Of a stretch of 64,000 nucleotides of DNA, positions 52,050 to 61,118 are shown piece by piece. The stretch covers positions 8,563,001 to 8,627,000 of the forward strand of contig NC_010162.1 of NCBI RefSeq assembly GCF_000067165.1. The letters are read 5' to 3'. The notes under the pieces were generated by a model that saw nothing but the letters and a program-made list of their open reading frames with translations, searched no databases and had not been told where the DNA came from. Numbering within the stretch: the first letter of the stretch is position 1; every line of letters begins with the position of its first letter. This DNA comes from Sorangium cellulosum So ce56. Its GTDB lineage: Bacteria > Myxococcota_A > Polyangia > Polyangiales > Polyangiaceae. The position numbers were made by a program, and so were the translations under genes.

Positions 52050-52638
52050 GACCCTGCCTCGCCTCCAGGCGCTCGAGCACCTTCATCAGCCGGTCCCGAT
52101 GCTGCTTCACCCGCCGCCGCAGCTCCGCTGCCGGCATTCCCGTCAAGCCGAGCGCCTCCGCGAGCACATCCGTCGAGCTCTCGCCCGAAAGGATGAGCGC
52201 GATCGCTTGGCGGTCGCGTTCCTGCGGCAATACCCCCTCCACCATTTCCCATAGCTGCCGCGCCTCGACCTTCGCTTCCATCGTCTGTTTCGGATCCGTC
52301 CCGCGAACTTCGACGAGGGCCGCATACGTTTCATCGCGACGCTCGGCGGCCGAACGAGCACGGAGCCGGTCGATGGACTTTTTCTTTGCGATGTCCAATA
52401 GATAGGTGCTGAGTCGCCCCCTGGTTCGGTCGTACTTCTCCGGCTGGCCGAGGTAGGCGAGCACCGCGTCGACGCTGCTGTCGTAGGCCTCGTCCTCCGT
52501 ACAACACGGGAGGTCGTGCCGGATCGCGCTGCTCAGCGGATCCATCAGGTCCTGGAAGACATCCACGGGCGCGACGGGATCTCGCGCCAGAACCCGCTCA
52601 TGGAGCGCGATCTCGTCTGAGGGCACAGGAAACGCCAT
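52033..52638 (-). CDS. sigma-70 family (ECF-like) factor, first gene of HerA operon
   Basis: The product is 201 aa. Residues about 40-110 resemble sigma region 2 (YDSSVDAVLAYLGQPEKYD, GRLSTYLLDIAKKKSIDRLR), and about 130-190 resemble region 4 (LPQERDRQAIALILSGES, LTGMPAAELRRRVKQHRDR). Sigma factors in this position often drive the operon they lead, so the operon may autoactivate once induced. It begins after a 549-bp gap that contains an 18-bp palindrome. Upstream of ATG 52638 lies AGAGAGGAGAG. Confidence 0.68.
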   Translation of the reverse strand: MAFPVPSDEIALHERVLARDPVAPVDVFQDLMDPLSSAIRHDLPCCTEDEAYDSSVDAVLAYLGQPEKYDRTRGRLSTYLLDIAKKKSIDRLRARSAAERRDETYAALVEVRGTDPKQTMEAKVEARQLWEMVEGVLPQERDRQAIALILSGESSTDVLAEALGLTGMPAAELRRRVKQHRDRLMKVLERLEARQGHDEGT

Positions 52639-53187
52639 TCAGAACGCTCTCCTCTCTCGGCGGCGCCGAGTCGGGGCCGCCCGTTGATGCTTCCGACACT
52701 CCTTCGGAGCCTCCGGCTCGAGATCGACATCCCCACCTCGCCACGGCGCGCCGCCACGCGCCGCCTCGAGGCCGCGATGGTGCCCGCGACATCGCACACT
52801 GGGCAAGATCCGGCCGATCGGCGCGGCACGGCCACCGCGCTTGCGCCGGCAGGGGGACCGAGAGGTTCCGCCCAGCGTGAATCGACTGCCCGGATTACGC
52901 CGGCTGATGAAAACAACTTGCAGCGTATTCTTGACTACAATCTCAGTCCGGCTCCCAGCATCGGCCGCGCTTCCCATGGCGCGCACTCTTCGCCCATCCG
53001 CTCTCGGAGGACCATACGCAACATTGCGTATGTTGCGCACGAGCGGCGCGTGGTAAGCGACCTACACCACGACAGCATCCGCTGCATTGAGCTCGGGCGG
53101 GTCGACGCTTCCCCATTGCCGCGAGCACAGCCAGCAACCGGTGTTCGTTGCTAGCACCAGCCGCTCGGCGAACAGGGAGAGGATTTC
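52639..53187. other. 549-bp divergent intergenic region
   Basis: The region separates the HerA operon (minus) from the EcsC-like gene (plus). It has lower GC in its middle (about 52905-52960, GAAAACAACTTGCAGCG and TTGACTACAATC) and one perfect 18-bp dyad at 53014-53031. No supported gene is present. Confidence 0.5.
53014..53031. promoter_or_regulatory. 18-bp palindrome ATACGCAA-CA-TTGCGTAT
   Basis: A perfect 8-bp dyad with a 2-bp centre, followed immediately by a second partial TTGCGC half-site. It resembles repressor operators in size and symmetry, such as DdrO or LexA boxes, though with a different sequence. It is 376 bp upstream of the sigma-like gene and 157 bp upstream of the EcsC-like gene, so either may be its target. 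Confidence 0.5.
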
Positions 53188-53874
53188 ATGACAGCAGAGC
53201 ATGACGAAACCGGAGGCCGCCTCCTCAAGGCGGTCGAGGCGCTCGCGATCAACCACAATGATGCCCGAACGATGGTGGGCAAGTACCTCGAACAGAGTCG
53301 AAGAGACAATCCGGGTGCGTCGCAGCAGGCCCACCAGGAGGCGGTCGCGAAGATGGTCGTCAAACGTTACTGTCGCCTTGCAGCGACGAGCGGAGGCGCC
53401 ACCGCGCTTGCTGGCGTGATCCCCGGTGTCGGCACGGCCGTGACGATGCTCGGCGGGGGTCTCGCCGACGCGGCTTTCTGCATGAAGCTGCAGGTCGACA
53501 TGTGCATGTGTCTGGCGGCTGCGTTCGGCTGGGATCTCGACAGCGAGGACGCTCGTCACCTTTGCTTCTTGATCGCCGCAGGAGGAGCGCTCGAGAAGGC
53601 TGGCATCGAAGCCACGACCCGCATCGCCTCGAAGGCTGGGGTGAACATGCTGCGCCAGTACTTGAAGGGCGCGTCGCTGCAGGCGATCAAAGAGCTGTTC
53701 AAGAAGCTCGGCATCGTCTTCTCCCGCAAAGCGCTCGAGAAGGTGCTTCCGTTCGGCATCGGAGTTGTCATTAATTCCGGAGCGAACTACGCGCTGACGA
53801 AGTACGTCGGGGCCGAGGCGATCGCATGGTTCGTATTGGATCGCGACTCGCGAGAGGGGTCCGCGTCGTTCTGA
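53188..53874 (+). CDS. EcsC/DUF697-like membrane-associated protein
   Basis: The product is 228 aa with a Gly/Ala-rich segment (GVIPGVGTAVTMLGGGLAD, about 78-96) of the type that inserts in membranes, followed by helical repeats and a second motif (LGIVFSRKALEKVLPFGIG and VVINSGANYALTKYVG, about 172-205). These match the EcsC/DUF697 group, which has no established activity but is found beside stress and defence genes. GGAGAGG precedes the ATG. It is divergent from the HerA operon. Confidence 0.65.
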   Translation: MTAEHDETGGRLLKAVEALAINHNDARTMVGKYLEQSRRDNPGASQQAHQEAVAKMVVKRYCRLAATSGGATALAGVIPGVGTAVTMLGGGLADAAFCMKLQVDMCMCLAAAFGWDLDSEDARHLCFLIAAGGALEKAGIEATTRIASKAGVNMLRQYLKGASLQAIKELFKKLGIVFSRKALEKVLPFGIGVVINSGANYALTKYVGAEAIAWFVLDRDSREGSASF

Positions 53875-54008
53875 TTGCCCGGTGCTCTCGTTGTAGCGTG
53901 TTGCGCGCCCTCGACGCTAGCATCGCCCCCCGCCCTCCAAATCGATAGCGCCGGGCGCGTATGCCTGCTTGCAGCGCCCGACCGGCGAGGTCAATTTCAG
54001 CGCCAATG

Positions 54009-55175
54009 ATGAGCTCTCTGCCTGCGCGCTACTCGAGCTCGCTCGTCATACGCTATGGAACAGCCCTGTTCTCCGGCGCGGTCGCGCTTCTCCTCGCCAC
54101 CTAGGTGCCCCCGGTGTGGTTCCTTGAAGCTCCCGCTCGTCCTGTTCTACGCGGTGCTGATCATCGCCAGCGCCTGGGTCGGCGGGCTCTGGCCGGGTCT
54201 ACTCGCAACGATGCTTTGCCTCACAGGCGCCGCGTGATGGTTCGAGCCGCATGGCGTCCTTCAGCTCGGCCATCCCGCAGACCTCGTCGGCCTGGTCCTG
54301 TTCCTCTTGATCGGCGCGACGCTCAGCATGCTTGGCGAGAACGTGGCGCGGGCGGTACGGCTTGAGCGCGCCTCGCGCGAGCTGGCCGAGAACGCCGCGG
54401 CAGCGGAGCGCTCCACCGCGCAGGTCAGAGAGCACACGCTCGCGATGGTCGCCCACGATCTCCGGGATCCGCTCGCCGTCATCGATCCGAACGCCAGCCT
54501 GATCGCGAGGGCTTCGACCACGGAAGCCGGCGTCGAGCTCTCGCGGCGCGCGGCCGTCGTGCACCGAACCGTGCAGCGGATGAACCGCCTCCTCCGCAGC
54601 CTGCTCGACACGTCCCTGATCGACTCCGGAGGGCTCGCGCTCGACCTCGCGCCCGAGTCCGCGGGGGCGTTGCTCGCCGAGGTGGTCGAGACCCACGCCG
54701 ATGAAGCAGCGGCGAAGCGCATCCAGATGCGCTCCTAAGCTCCGGCGGGGCTCCCCCCGTGCTCTGCGACTGAGATCGCATCCTTCAGGTCCTCACCAAC
54801 CTCACCGTCAACGCCTTGAAGTTCACGCCGCCCGACGGGACGATCACCCTGCGCGCCGACGTGTCAGGCCGTTTCGTGCGGTTCAGCGTGACCGACACGG
54901 GGCTCGGCATCGGCGCCGACAAGCTGCCCCGGATCTTCGAGCGCTACTTCGGCGAGCGGCGCAAACACAACGGCGGGCTCGGCCTCGGCCTCTTCATCGC
55001 GAAGGCGATCGTGGAGTCGCACCACGAATCGCTCGAGGTCGAGAGCAGCGTCGGAGAGGGATCCTCCTTCGCGTTCACGGTGCCCATCCTCCGCCAGGCC
55101 TGCGCCACGAACCAAGCCCGCGACACGCGCTCAACCACCACCACGACAAGCGCAAACGGCTCTCCCGCGGCGTGA
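54009..55175 (+). pseudogene. decayed membrane histidine kinase
   Basis: The remnant contains two to three hydrophobic segments, an H-box MVAHDLRDPLAV (about 54447), an N-box LTNLTVNALKF (about 54792), DTGLGIG and GGLGLGLFIAKA ATP-lid motifs. It is broken by TAG at 54102, a frameshift shortly after, TGA at 54235, TAA at 54736, another frameshift and TGA at 54771. The order of parts is that of a sensor kinase with a DUF4118-like membrane input. No response regulator lies beside it. Confidence 0.85.
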
Positions 55176-55201
55176 CGGAGCGAGCCATGCGCCCGCCCGT
55201 G

Positions 55202-55906
55202 TCAGCCCCCGCCGCCGCCGACCTCGCGCCAGCGGATCTCCACCCGCTTCGCGCCGAGTTGCGTCGCGAGCGCCGTGATCTGCCGCTCGGCCTGCGCCTT
55301 CGCGCGCGCCATCACGTTCCCCTCGAGCGCGGCCTTCTCGATCGCCGCCGTCGCCTCCTTCCGGGCCCGCCCCTCCAGCTGCTCGTTGCGCCGCGCGAGC
55401 AGGCTCGTCGACCGCGTGTAGACGTACGTCTCGTCCTCGTCGAGCCGGGTCGAGAAGACCTCGGGCGCGGGCAGCGTGAGCCGCGCGACCCCGGTCTCCG
55501 GCTCCATCGCGATGTCGCCCTCGCCGATCCGCGCGAGATCGACGCCGATCGTGACGTGGCCGACCGCGACGAGCAGGAGGGCGTCGGTGGCCTGCACCAG
55601 ACCGAACAGGCGGTTCTGCCGGTCGGCCAGATCCACGACCTTCTCGACGTGCACCTCCGTGGTCTCGAGCCGCGACAGGTCGCGGATCGCGATGAGGAGC
55701 GCAGGAGACGGCCGCGCGACCACGACGCTCGAGGGCGCGGGCGCGGGACCGCCGAGGCGCGGCGCCACCACGAGCGCGCCGAACCCGACCGACGCGAAGA
55801 GCGCCACGACGAGCAGCGCGATCCGCGCGGCGCGGCCCGCCTGCGCGCGGGGGCGCGGCGCGTGAACAGCAACCGAGGCGTAGGGGTCCTGGATCGGGCC
55901 TTCCAT
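55202..55906 (-). CDS. DUF4230 domain protein
   Basis: The product is 234 aa: one N-terminal transmembrane helix (about 28-50), then an extracytoplasmic domain with the DUF4230 pattern (LETTEVHVEKVVDLAD, LLLVAVGHVTIGVDLARI, LTLPAPEVFSTRLDEDETYVYTR in parts, and a helical end with Lys/Ala/Glu). DUF4230 proteins are anchored and face outward; their role is not known. The gene is a single unit with the decayed kinase on the other strand next to it. Confidence 0.75.
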   Translation of the reverse strand: MEGPIQDPYASVAVHAPRPRAQAGRAARIALLVVALFASVGFGALVVAPRLGGPAPAPSSVVVARPSPALLIAIRDLSRLETTEVHVEKVVDLADRQNRLFGLVQATDALLLVAVGHVTIGVDLARIGEGDIAMEPETGVARLTLPAPEVFSTRLDEDETYVYTRSTSLLARRNEQLEGRARKEATAAIEKAALEGNVMARAKAQAERQITALATQLGAKRVEIRWREVGGGGG

Positions 55907-56113
55907 CGGGGGGGTCTACCTTGGAGGACCACGGGCGCGCAGCAGGCGCCCGCGGCGGCTCGGCTGGACACCGACCCGAGGAGCCGCGCGTCCTCCACAG
56001 AGAGTACCCAGAACTGGAAGGCCCGAGGGCGAGAAGAATCGACCAGCCCAGCCCAGCCCGCTTACTCCACCCGCCCGCACAGCGCGCCGGCGGCTATGCC
56101 GCCGCAACCCGCC

Positions 56114-57430
56114 TCACGCCGCTCGCGCCGCAGACCGCGGCGGCGCCGCCGCTTGCTCCGCCCCCGAGGACGAGAGCGCCTGCTCGAGCATCCAGTCGTC
56201 GACGTCGCCCTCGGCCGCATGCTCCAGGGCGAGCCGCACGTCTCGGTTCGCGCAGCCCTCGGCCGCGATCCGCAGCCGCTCCTCGGTCTGGCCGTCGCGC
56301 GAGTCCGCGAGCGCGAGCGCGGCCCCGATGCGGAGCTCGGCCGGCGCGCCGCCGTCCTCGAGCACCGTGAACGCCTGCTCCCGCGTGAGCTTCGCCGTCC
56401 GGTAGTCGGCGCCGGCCTCGCCCACGAGGCGGCGCAGCGCCGCCCGCCAGGCGGGCGCGGGCAGGCCGCGGCGCCCGAGGAGCGCCACCGCGCGCCCCGC
56501 GTCGTGCGCGCCTCGCCCGCTCCGCTCCCGCAGCAGCGCGAGCAGGTGCTCGCGGCGCCGCTCCGCGAGCACCATGCTGAGCCCCGTCTCGCTGGGATCG
56601 CGCAGCAGCTGCGGCGGCACGAGGGTGAGCGAGAGCTCCTCGCCCCCGGCGAGCGCGAGCTCGACCCCGAGCGCCGTCTCCTCGACCCGCTCGATGCTGC
56701 TGAAGGAAATGAAGCGCTCGCCGGCGTCGTCCCGGAGCGAGAGCCCGTCGCTGCCCGCCACGAGCACGCGGCGCGCGGAGCCCTCCCTGAGCAGCACCGC
56801 CAGCACCCACGCCGAGGCGCCCGTGACGACGCCGAGCGAGAGCGCCACGTCGAAATCGAGCACCGACCAGCAGAGCAGCGACATGAGCGCCGCGACCCCG
56901 ACGAACAGGCGGCGCCGCGGCAGCGACGGCGCGTCGTCGTAGAGCCGCGCGCTCCACGTGCCCCGCGCTCGCCCGGCGGCGATCACGCCGAGCAGCCGCT
57001 CCGCGTCGCCCGGATCGTCGACGCGCACCCGGATGACATCGCCGTCGTCGGTCTTCAAGGCGACCTCGCCGCCGGAGCTCGAGAGCCGCGCGCGCGTGAG
57101 CGACAGGAGCGGGAACGCGCGCCGATCGCCAGGGCGCTCGATCCACAGCGCGTTGCTCACCCGGACGACCGCCGCGCCGGACGAGCCCACCGCCGCCCAG
57201 AGCCACGCGATCGGCGTGTAGAGCAGGCACGCCAGGCAGAGCAGCGCGAGCAACGACCCGAGCAGCGCGAAAGGCACCATGACGGCCGACACGAGCGGGC
57301 CCGCGAGCGGCTCCACGAGCGACGCGACGGAGAAGACGACGAGGAGCCACGCCAGCGCCGTCGAGAGCAGCCGGCCGATGGATCGAGCGTCGGCGTAGGG
57401 CTGGATGAGGACCCCACACCGCTTGAACAC
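56114..57430 (-). CDS. hypothetical membrane protein (438 aa)
   Basis: The product has four hydrophobic segments (about 20-45, 47-77, 153-170 and 172-188), separated by a beta-rich stretch (about 85-130; VALKTDDGDVIRVRVDD), then a soluble C-terminal half with a beta segment like a bacterial PH fold (DGLSLRDDAGERFISFSSIE) and a helical HEAT-like end. GTG 57430 is chosen because GGAAG precedes it; an in-frame start further upstream would overlap the transglycosylase. The layout is similar to the protein at 59996. Function unknown. Confidence 0.6.
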   Translation of the reverse strand: MFKRCGVLIQPYADARSIGRLLSTALAWLLVVFSVASLVEPLAGPLVSAVMVPFALLGSLLALLCLACLLYTPIAWLWAAVGSSGAAVVRVSNALWIERPGDRRAFPLLSLTRARLSSSGGEVALKTDDGDVIRVRVDDPGDAERLLGVIAAGRARGTWSARLYDDAPSLPRRRLFVGVAALMSLLCWSVLDFDVALSLGVVTGASAWVLAVLLREGSARRVLVAGSDGLSLRDDAGERFISFSSIERVEETALGVELALAGGEELSLTLVPPQLLRDPSETGLSMVLAERRREHLLALLRERSGRGAHDAGRAVALLGRRGLPAPAWRAALRRLVGEAGADYRTAKLTREQAFTVLEDGGAPAELRIGAALALADSRDGQTEERLRIAAEGCANRDVRLALEHAAEGDVDDWMLEQALSSSGAEQAAAPPRSAARAA

Positions 57431-57552
57431 GCCGTCACTTCCAGCGGTCCCTGCCACCCCACCACGGTGAAGGCACCCGCCTGCGAGTTCAAGCGCACAG
57501 CGCAATTTCAACGCAGGAGGAACCCTCGCGCCGCCGTCCCCGGCGATCGCGC

Positions 57553-59874
57553 TCAGTACGCGTCCGCCGGCGCGCGCGCGTCCGCGGGGAGCGTGAGCGG
57601 AAGCATCTCCACGGCCGCATCCCCGCCGGCCAGCCACTGATACCGCGCCAGGTTCGAGAGGACGCGGCCCACATAGGTGCGCGTCTCGTCGTACGGGATC
57701 CGCGCCACCCACACGTCGGTGTCCCGGTCGATGCCCCCACCGAGCCAGTGCGACACGGCCTTCGGACCGGCGTTGTACGCCGCCGTCGCGAGCGGCAGGC
57801 TGCCCTCGAACGTCCGGAGCAGCTTGCCGATGTAGAAGCCGCCGAGGCGCAGGTTGAGCGGCGCGCTCTTGAGCTGCCCGAGGTCGAAGCCGAGCGAGAG
57901 CTCGCTCGCGGCCTTCTGGGCCGTCGACGGCATGAGCTGCATCAGCCCGACCGCGCTCGCGGGGCTCACCACGACAGGATCGAACGCGCTCTCCTGGCGC
58001 ATCAGCGCGTGAACGAGGCCCCTCGGCAGCCCGTGCTGCGCCTCGAGCGCGCGCACCTCGCCGGCGTACGGCTCCGGATACACGCACTCCCACGTCCAGC
58101 GATCGGCCTGCGAGGGCGCGCGCTGGAGCGCCGCGGCGGAGACCGCCTGCGTGCCCACGCGGTAGCGGCGCTTCGCGGGCGAGAGCATGCCGTACATCCG
58201 GCAGAGCGCCTCGCTCTCCTGCCCCGCATAGGCCGCGGTCGCCTCGCGCTCGTTCTCGGCGAGGTAGCTCTCCGCGTCGCCGTCGAGCCCCATCGACGCG
58301 AGCAGCGCCGCGGCCGGCGGCAGCTTCACCTCCACCGCCCGGGCGTCCCCGAGAGACGCCGGGGTGAGCAGCGGCGGCATGGGCGCGCCCACCGCCGCGA
58401 GGCGCGAGCGCGAGAGCAGCGCGCCCCACGAGAGCGGCTGCTCCCGCATCACCTGCGTCCAGAGCCGCACCGCGCCGTCACGGTCGCCGCCGCGCAGCGC
58501 CGCGAGCCCGGCGAGCTCGCGCAGCCGCGCCGCGTCGGCCGGCCTCGCGTCGCGCGCGAGCTGCTCCAGCGGCCGCCGCGCGCGCGCGGCGCCGCCCGTC
58601 GACAGCGTCGCGAGCGCCCGCTCGTAGGCCGCGTCGCCGCGCCGATCGCTCCGCGGGTAGGCGTCGAGGAACCGGCCGTACTGCGCGACGGCCTCCGCGT
58701 AGCGCCCGACCTGCATGAGGAGCCGCGCGGCGAGCAGGCTCGAGAGCTCCCCCCAGCGGGTCTTCCGGAACCTGCGCGCGACAGCGAGGTGCCGCTCGAT
58801 CGCCTCCGCCTCGCGCCGGAGCCGCGAGAGCGAGCGCGCCGCGAGGTGCAGCTGCTCGGCCTGGCGCGCCGACGGCGCGGCGGCGACCTTGAGGAACGCC
58901 GCGGCCGCGGCCTCGTAGTCGCGCGCCCGGTAGAGCGCCGTGGCCCTGCGGTGGTGGAGCTCCGACGCCGGCACGCCCGAGATCTTGTCGAGCTCGGCGA
59001 TCGCCTCCGCCGCGCTGCCCCCGGCGACCATGGCGTCGACCTTCTGGAGCCGCTCCTCCTTCGAGAGCTGCCCCGGCAAGGCGGCGAGGAGCGCCGCGGC
59101 CTCGCGCCCGTCGGGCGACGACGGCGCGCTCTTCACGATCCACCGGAGGTCGGCCTGCGCGAGCGCCGCCGCGGCGGCCTTCTCCCCCGGGCGCTCGGCG
59201 GCGTCGCGCACGCCGAGCTGGACGCGCGCCCGCGCCATCCGCGCCGCGGCCTCGTCGCGCGACCTGCGCGCGCGCTGCGCCGCGGCCACGGCCCGATCGG
59301 CGAGCGCGCGAGCCTGCTTGAGATCGCCGCCCTTCATGGTGGCGAGCGCGGCGCGCGCGAGGCCGGTCGCGCTGCCCGAGCGCTCGAAATACGCCGCCGC
59401 CTCGAGGAACGGCCCCGCCACGAACGCCGCCTCCGCCCGGTAGCGCGCCACCTCGCGCGAGAGGAGCGGCAGCCCCTGCTCCAGGCCATGCAGCAGCTCC
59501 ACCGCCTTGCCGTGATCCCCGAGCTCGAACGCGACGCGCGCCCGCGCGTACTTCATCGAGGGCAGCGCGCGCTGCTCCATGGGCAGGGCGTCGATCCGCT
59601 CCGCCGCCTCGGCCCAGCGCTCGAGCCGCACCGACTCGACCCAGGCGCCGTCCACCATGGGCGGCGCGAGGGCGAGACCCGCGGGCGGCGCGACGGCGAG
59701 ACCCGCGAGCGGCGCCGCGGCCGGCGCGGCGCGCGCGGTGCTCTGCGACGGGGGCGGCCCGGCCGCGTGGTGCTCCGCGCACGCGGCGAGCGAGAGGCCG
59801 AGGACCCACGCGACGGCCAGCCGGCGGCGCGCTCCCCTTGAAGACGGCTTCGGTGGCGACGGAGCCCGTTTCAT
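57553..59874 (-). CDS. lytic transglycosylase lipoprotein (Slt70-like)
   Basis: The product is 773 aa. The lipobox LAAC at Cys32 follows a short signal peptide. Residues 100-580 are a long superhelical region of TPR/Slt-type helices (WAEAAERIDALPMEQRAL, GDHGKAVELLHGLEQGLP). Residues about 620-740 form the SLT domain with catalytic Glu in LMRQESAFDPVVVS, then AVGLMQLMPSTAQ and ATAAYNAGPKAVSHW. It cleaves peptidoglycan glycan strands from the periplasmic face. I chose ATG 59874 because the signal peptide begins there. Confidence 0.88.
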   Translation of the reverse strand: MKRAPSPPKPSSRGARRRLAVAWVLGLSLAACAEHHAAGPPPSQSTARAAPAAAPLAGLAVAPPAGLALAPPMVDGAWVESVRLERWAEAAERIDALPMEQRALPSMKYARARVAFELGDHGKAVELLHGLEQGLPLLSREVARYRAEAAFVAGPFLEAAAYFERSGSATGLARAALATMKGGDLKQARALADRAVAAAQRARRSRDEAAARMARARVQLGVRDAAERPGEKAAAAALAQADLRWIVKSAPSSPDGREAAALLAALPGQLSKEERLQKVDAMVAGGSAAEAIAELDKISGVPASELHHRRATALYRARDYEAAAAAFLKVAAAPSARQAEQLHLAARSLSRLRREAEAIERHLAVARRFRKTRWGELSSLLAARLLMQVGRYAEAVAQYGRFLDAYPRSDRRGDAAYERALATLSTGGAARARRPLEQLARDARPADAARLRELAGLAALRGGDRDGAVRLWTQVMREQPLSWGALLSRSRLAAVGAPMPPLLTPASLGDARAVEVKLPPAAALLASMGLDGDAESYLAENEREATAAYAGQESEALCRMYGMLSPAKRRYRVGTQAVSAAALQRAPSQADRWTWECVYPEPYAGEVRALEAQHGLPRGLVHALMRQESAFDPVVVSPASAVGLMQLMPSTAQKAASELSLGFDLGQLKSAPLNLRLGGFYIGKLLRTFEGSLPLATAAYNAGPKAVSHWLGGGIDRDTDVWVARIPYDETRTYVGRVLSNLARYQWLAGGDAAVEMLPLTLPADARAPADAY

Positions 59875-59995
59875 AGCCGACCCGGCGCGTTGGACGACCC
59901 GCCGGCAGCGCGCCGTGAGGACGGAGCGCCGCGGAACGACGGCCTCCGCGCGCAGGCCGCTCGAACCGCAGCGCACGCGCTGCCGACCCCTTTAG

Positions 59996-60979
59996 CTAGC
60001 AAGCCTGGGCCCGAGGTCGCAAACAAAGTGTCGGGCCCGACGCGATCCACCGCTTCCCGATCTCCACGTCCTCCTCGAACAGGAAGGCCGCGACCTCGTC
60101 GAGCGACCCAGCGCGGTTCGGCGGCGCACCCAGACGGAGCGCGGCGGCCTTGCCGAACGCGGCGACCACCGGGTGCGGCGAGCTCGCGAGCCGCAGGAGC
60201 TCGGGTACGAGCTCCACCGCCCCGAACGCGCCCGCGAGGATCGCCGCCAGCGGCCGCGGATCGGCGGGGCAGTCGTAGCTCCACGACAGCGCCGAGCGCA
60301 GCACCGCGATCGTCTCCGGCGCCGCCGCGCGCGCCGCCGCCGTGCGGTAGCCGCCCCCCGGCAGCGCGAGCTGCGCGTCGCCGCGGCTCGTCGCGCAGAT
60401 GCCGTCCGCCGCTTGCAGCAGCGCCACGGCGATCGGCTCGGTCACGCCGTCGCCGAGCACCGTCAGCCCCTCGACGTCGGCGGCGACGGGCCGCGACGCC
60501 TCCTGCGCATACCCCTCGAGGTTGGCGAGGAGCCGCTCCAGGTCCACCGCGCCCGCGGCGCGGCCCGCCAGCACCTCGCGCTCGGTGTGCACCGTCACGA
60601 CGCTCGACACGACGGCCGGCGTCCCGCCGCGCATCGTGTGCGACACGTCCACGTTCACCTGCTTGACGGCGGGCCACCGCAGCACCCGCGGCTCCGTGTC
60701 CGGGTCGACGACGATCCCCCAGGGCACGATGGCCATCGTCACCTCGCGGGCGCCGCGCTGGATCGGGGGGCGGTGCTCGGCGCGGACCAGCGCGAGCAAG
60801 CCGAGCGCGCTCCCCATCGCGATGAGCCCCAACGAGAGCGCGTGGCTCCCGGCGCTCCAGACGGCCGCGGAGGCGCCCGCCAGCCCCGCGGTCCCGGCCG
60901 CGGCGAGCGCGCCGGTCGAGCCGGGCTCCGGGTGGAGCCACACGTAGCGGAAATCCGGCGGAGGCAGCTTGCGCAGCAC
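59996..60979 (-). CDS. hypothetical membrane-associated protein (327 aa)
   Basis: The product has two hydrophobic segments near the N-terminus (ALAAAGTAGLAGASAAVW and SLGLIAMGSALGLLALV, about 20-65), a beta-rich part (about 75-150), and an all-helical C-terminal part like HEAT repeats (SPHPVVAAFGKAAALRLG). Codon use is strongly biased from GTG 60979 onwards but not upstream, which decides the start. It resembles in layout the protein at 56114. Its start is divergent from the ATPase at 61119. Confidence 0.6.
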   Translation of the reverse strand: MLRKLPPPDFRYVWLHPEPGSTGALAAAGTAGLAGASAAVWSAGSHALSLGLIAMGSALGLLALVRAEHRPPIQRGAREVTMAIVPWGIVVDPDTEPRVLRWPAVKQVNVDVSHTMRGGTPAVVSSVVTVHTEREVLAGRAAGAVDLERLLANLEGYAQEASRPVAADVEGLTVLGDGVTEPIAVALLQAADGICATSRGDAQLALPGGGYRTAAARAAAPETIAVLRSALSWSYDCPADPRPLAAILAGAFGAVELVPELLRLASSPHPVVAAFGKAAALRLGAPPNRAGSLDEVAAFLFEEDVEIGKRWIASGPTLCLRPRAQAC

Positions 60980-61118
60980 GGTGACGACCCCGGACGACAA
61001 ATCTAGGCTGCCGCGCCACCACGCGCCACCGCGCGCCACCGGGTGCGCCGGAGCGCCCGCGCCCACCACGCCGATGGCGGCGTTCCACGCGCGCTGCGCG
61101 GTGGTAGCTTCGCGGGCG

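Noticed and set aside
53188..53874. EcsC-like gene as a sixth member of the HerA operon
   Set aside because: It is on the opposite strand with its own ribosome binding site. It may share the palindrome but is not in the operon.
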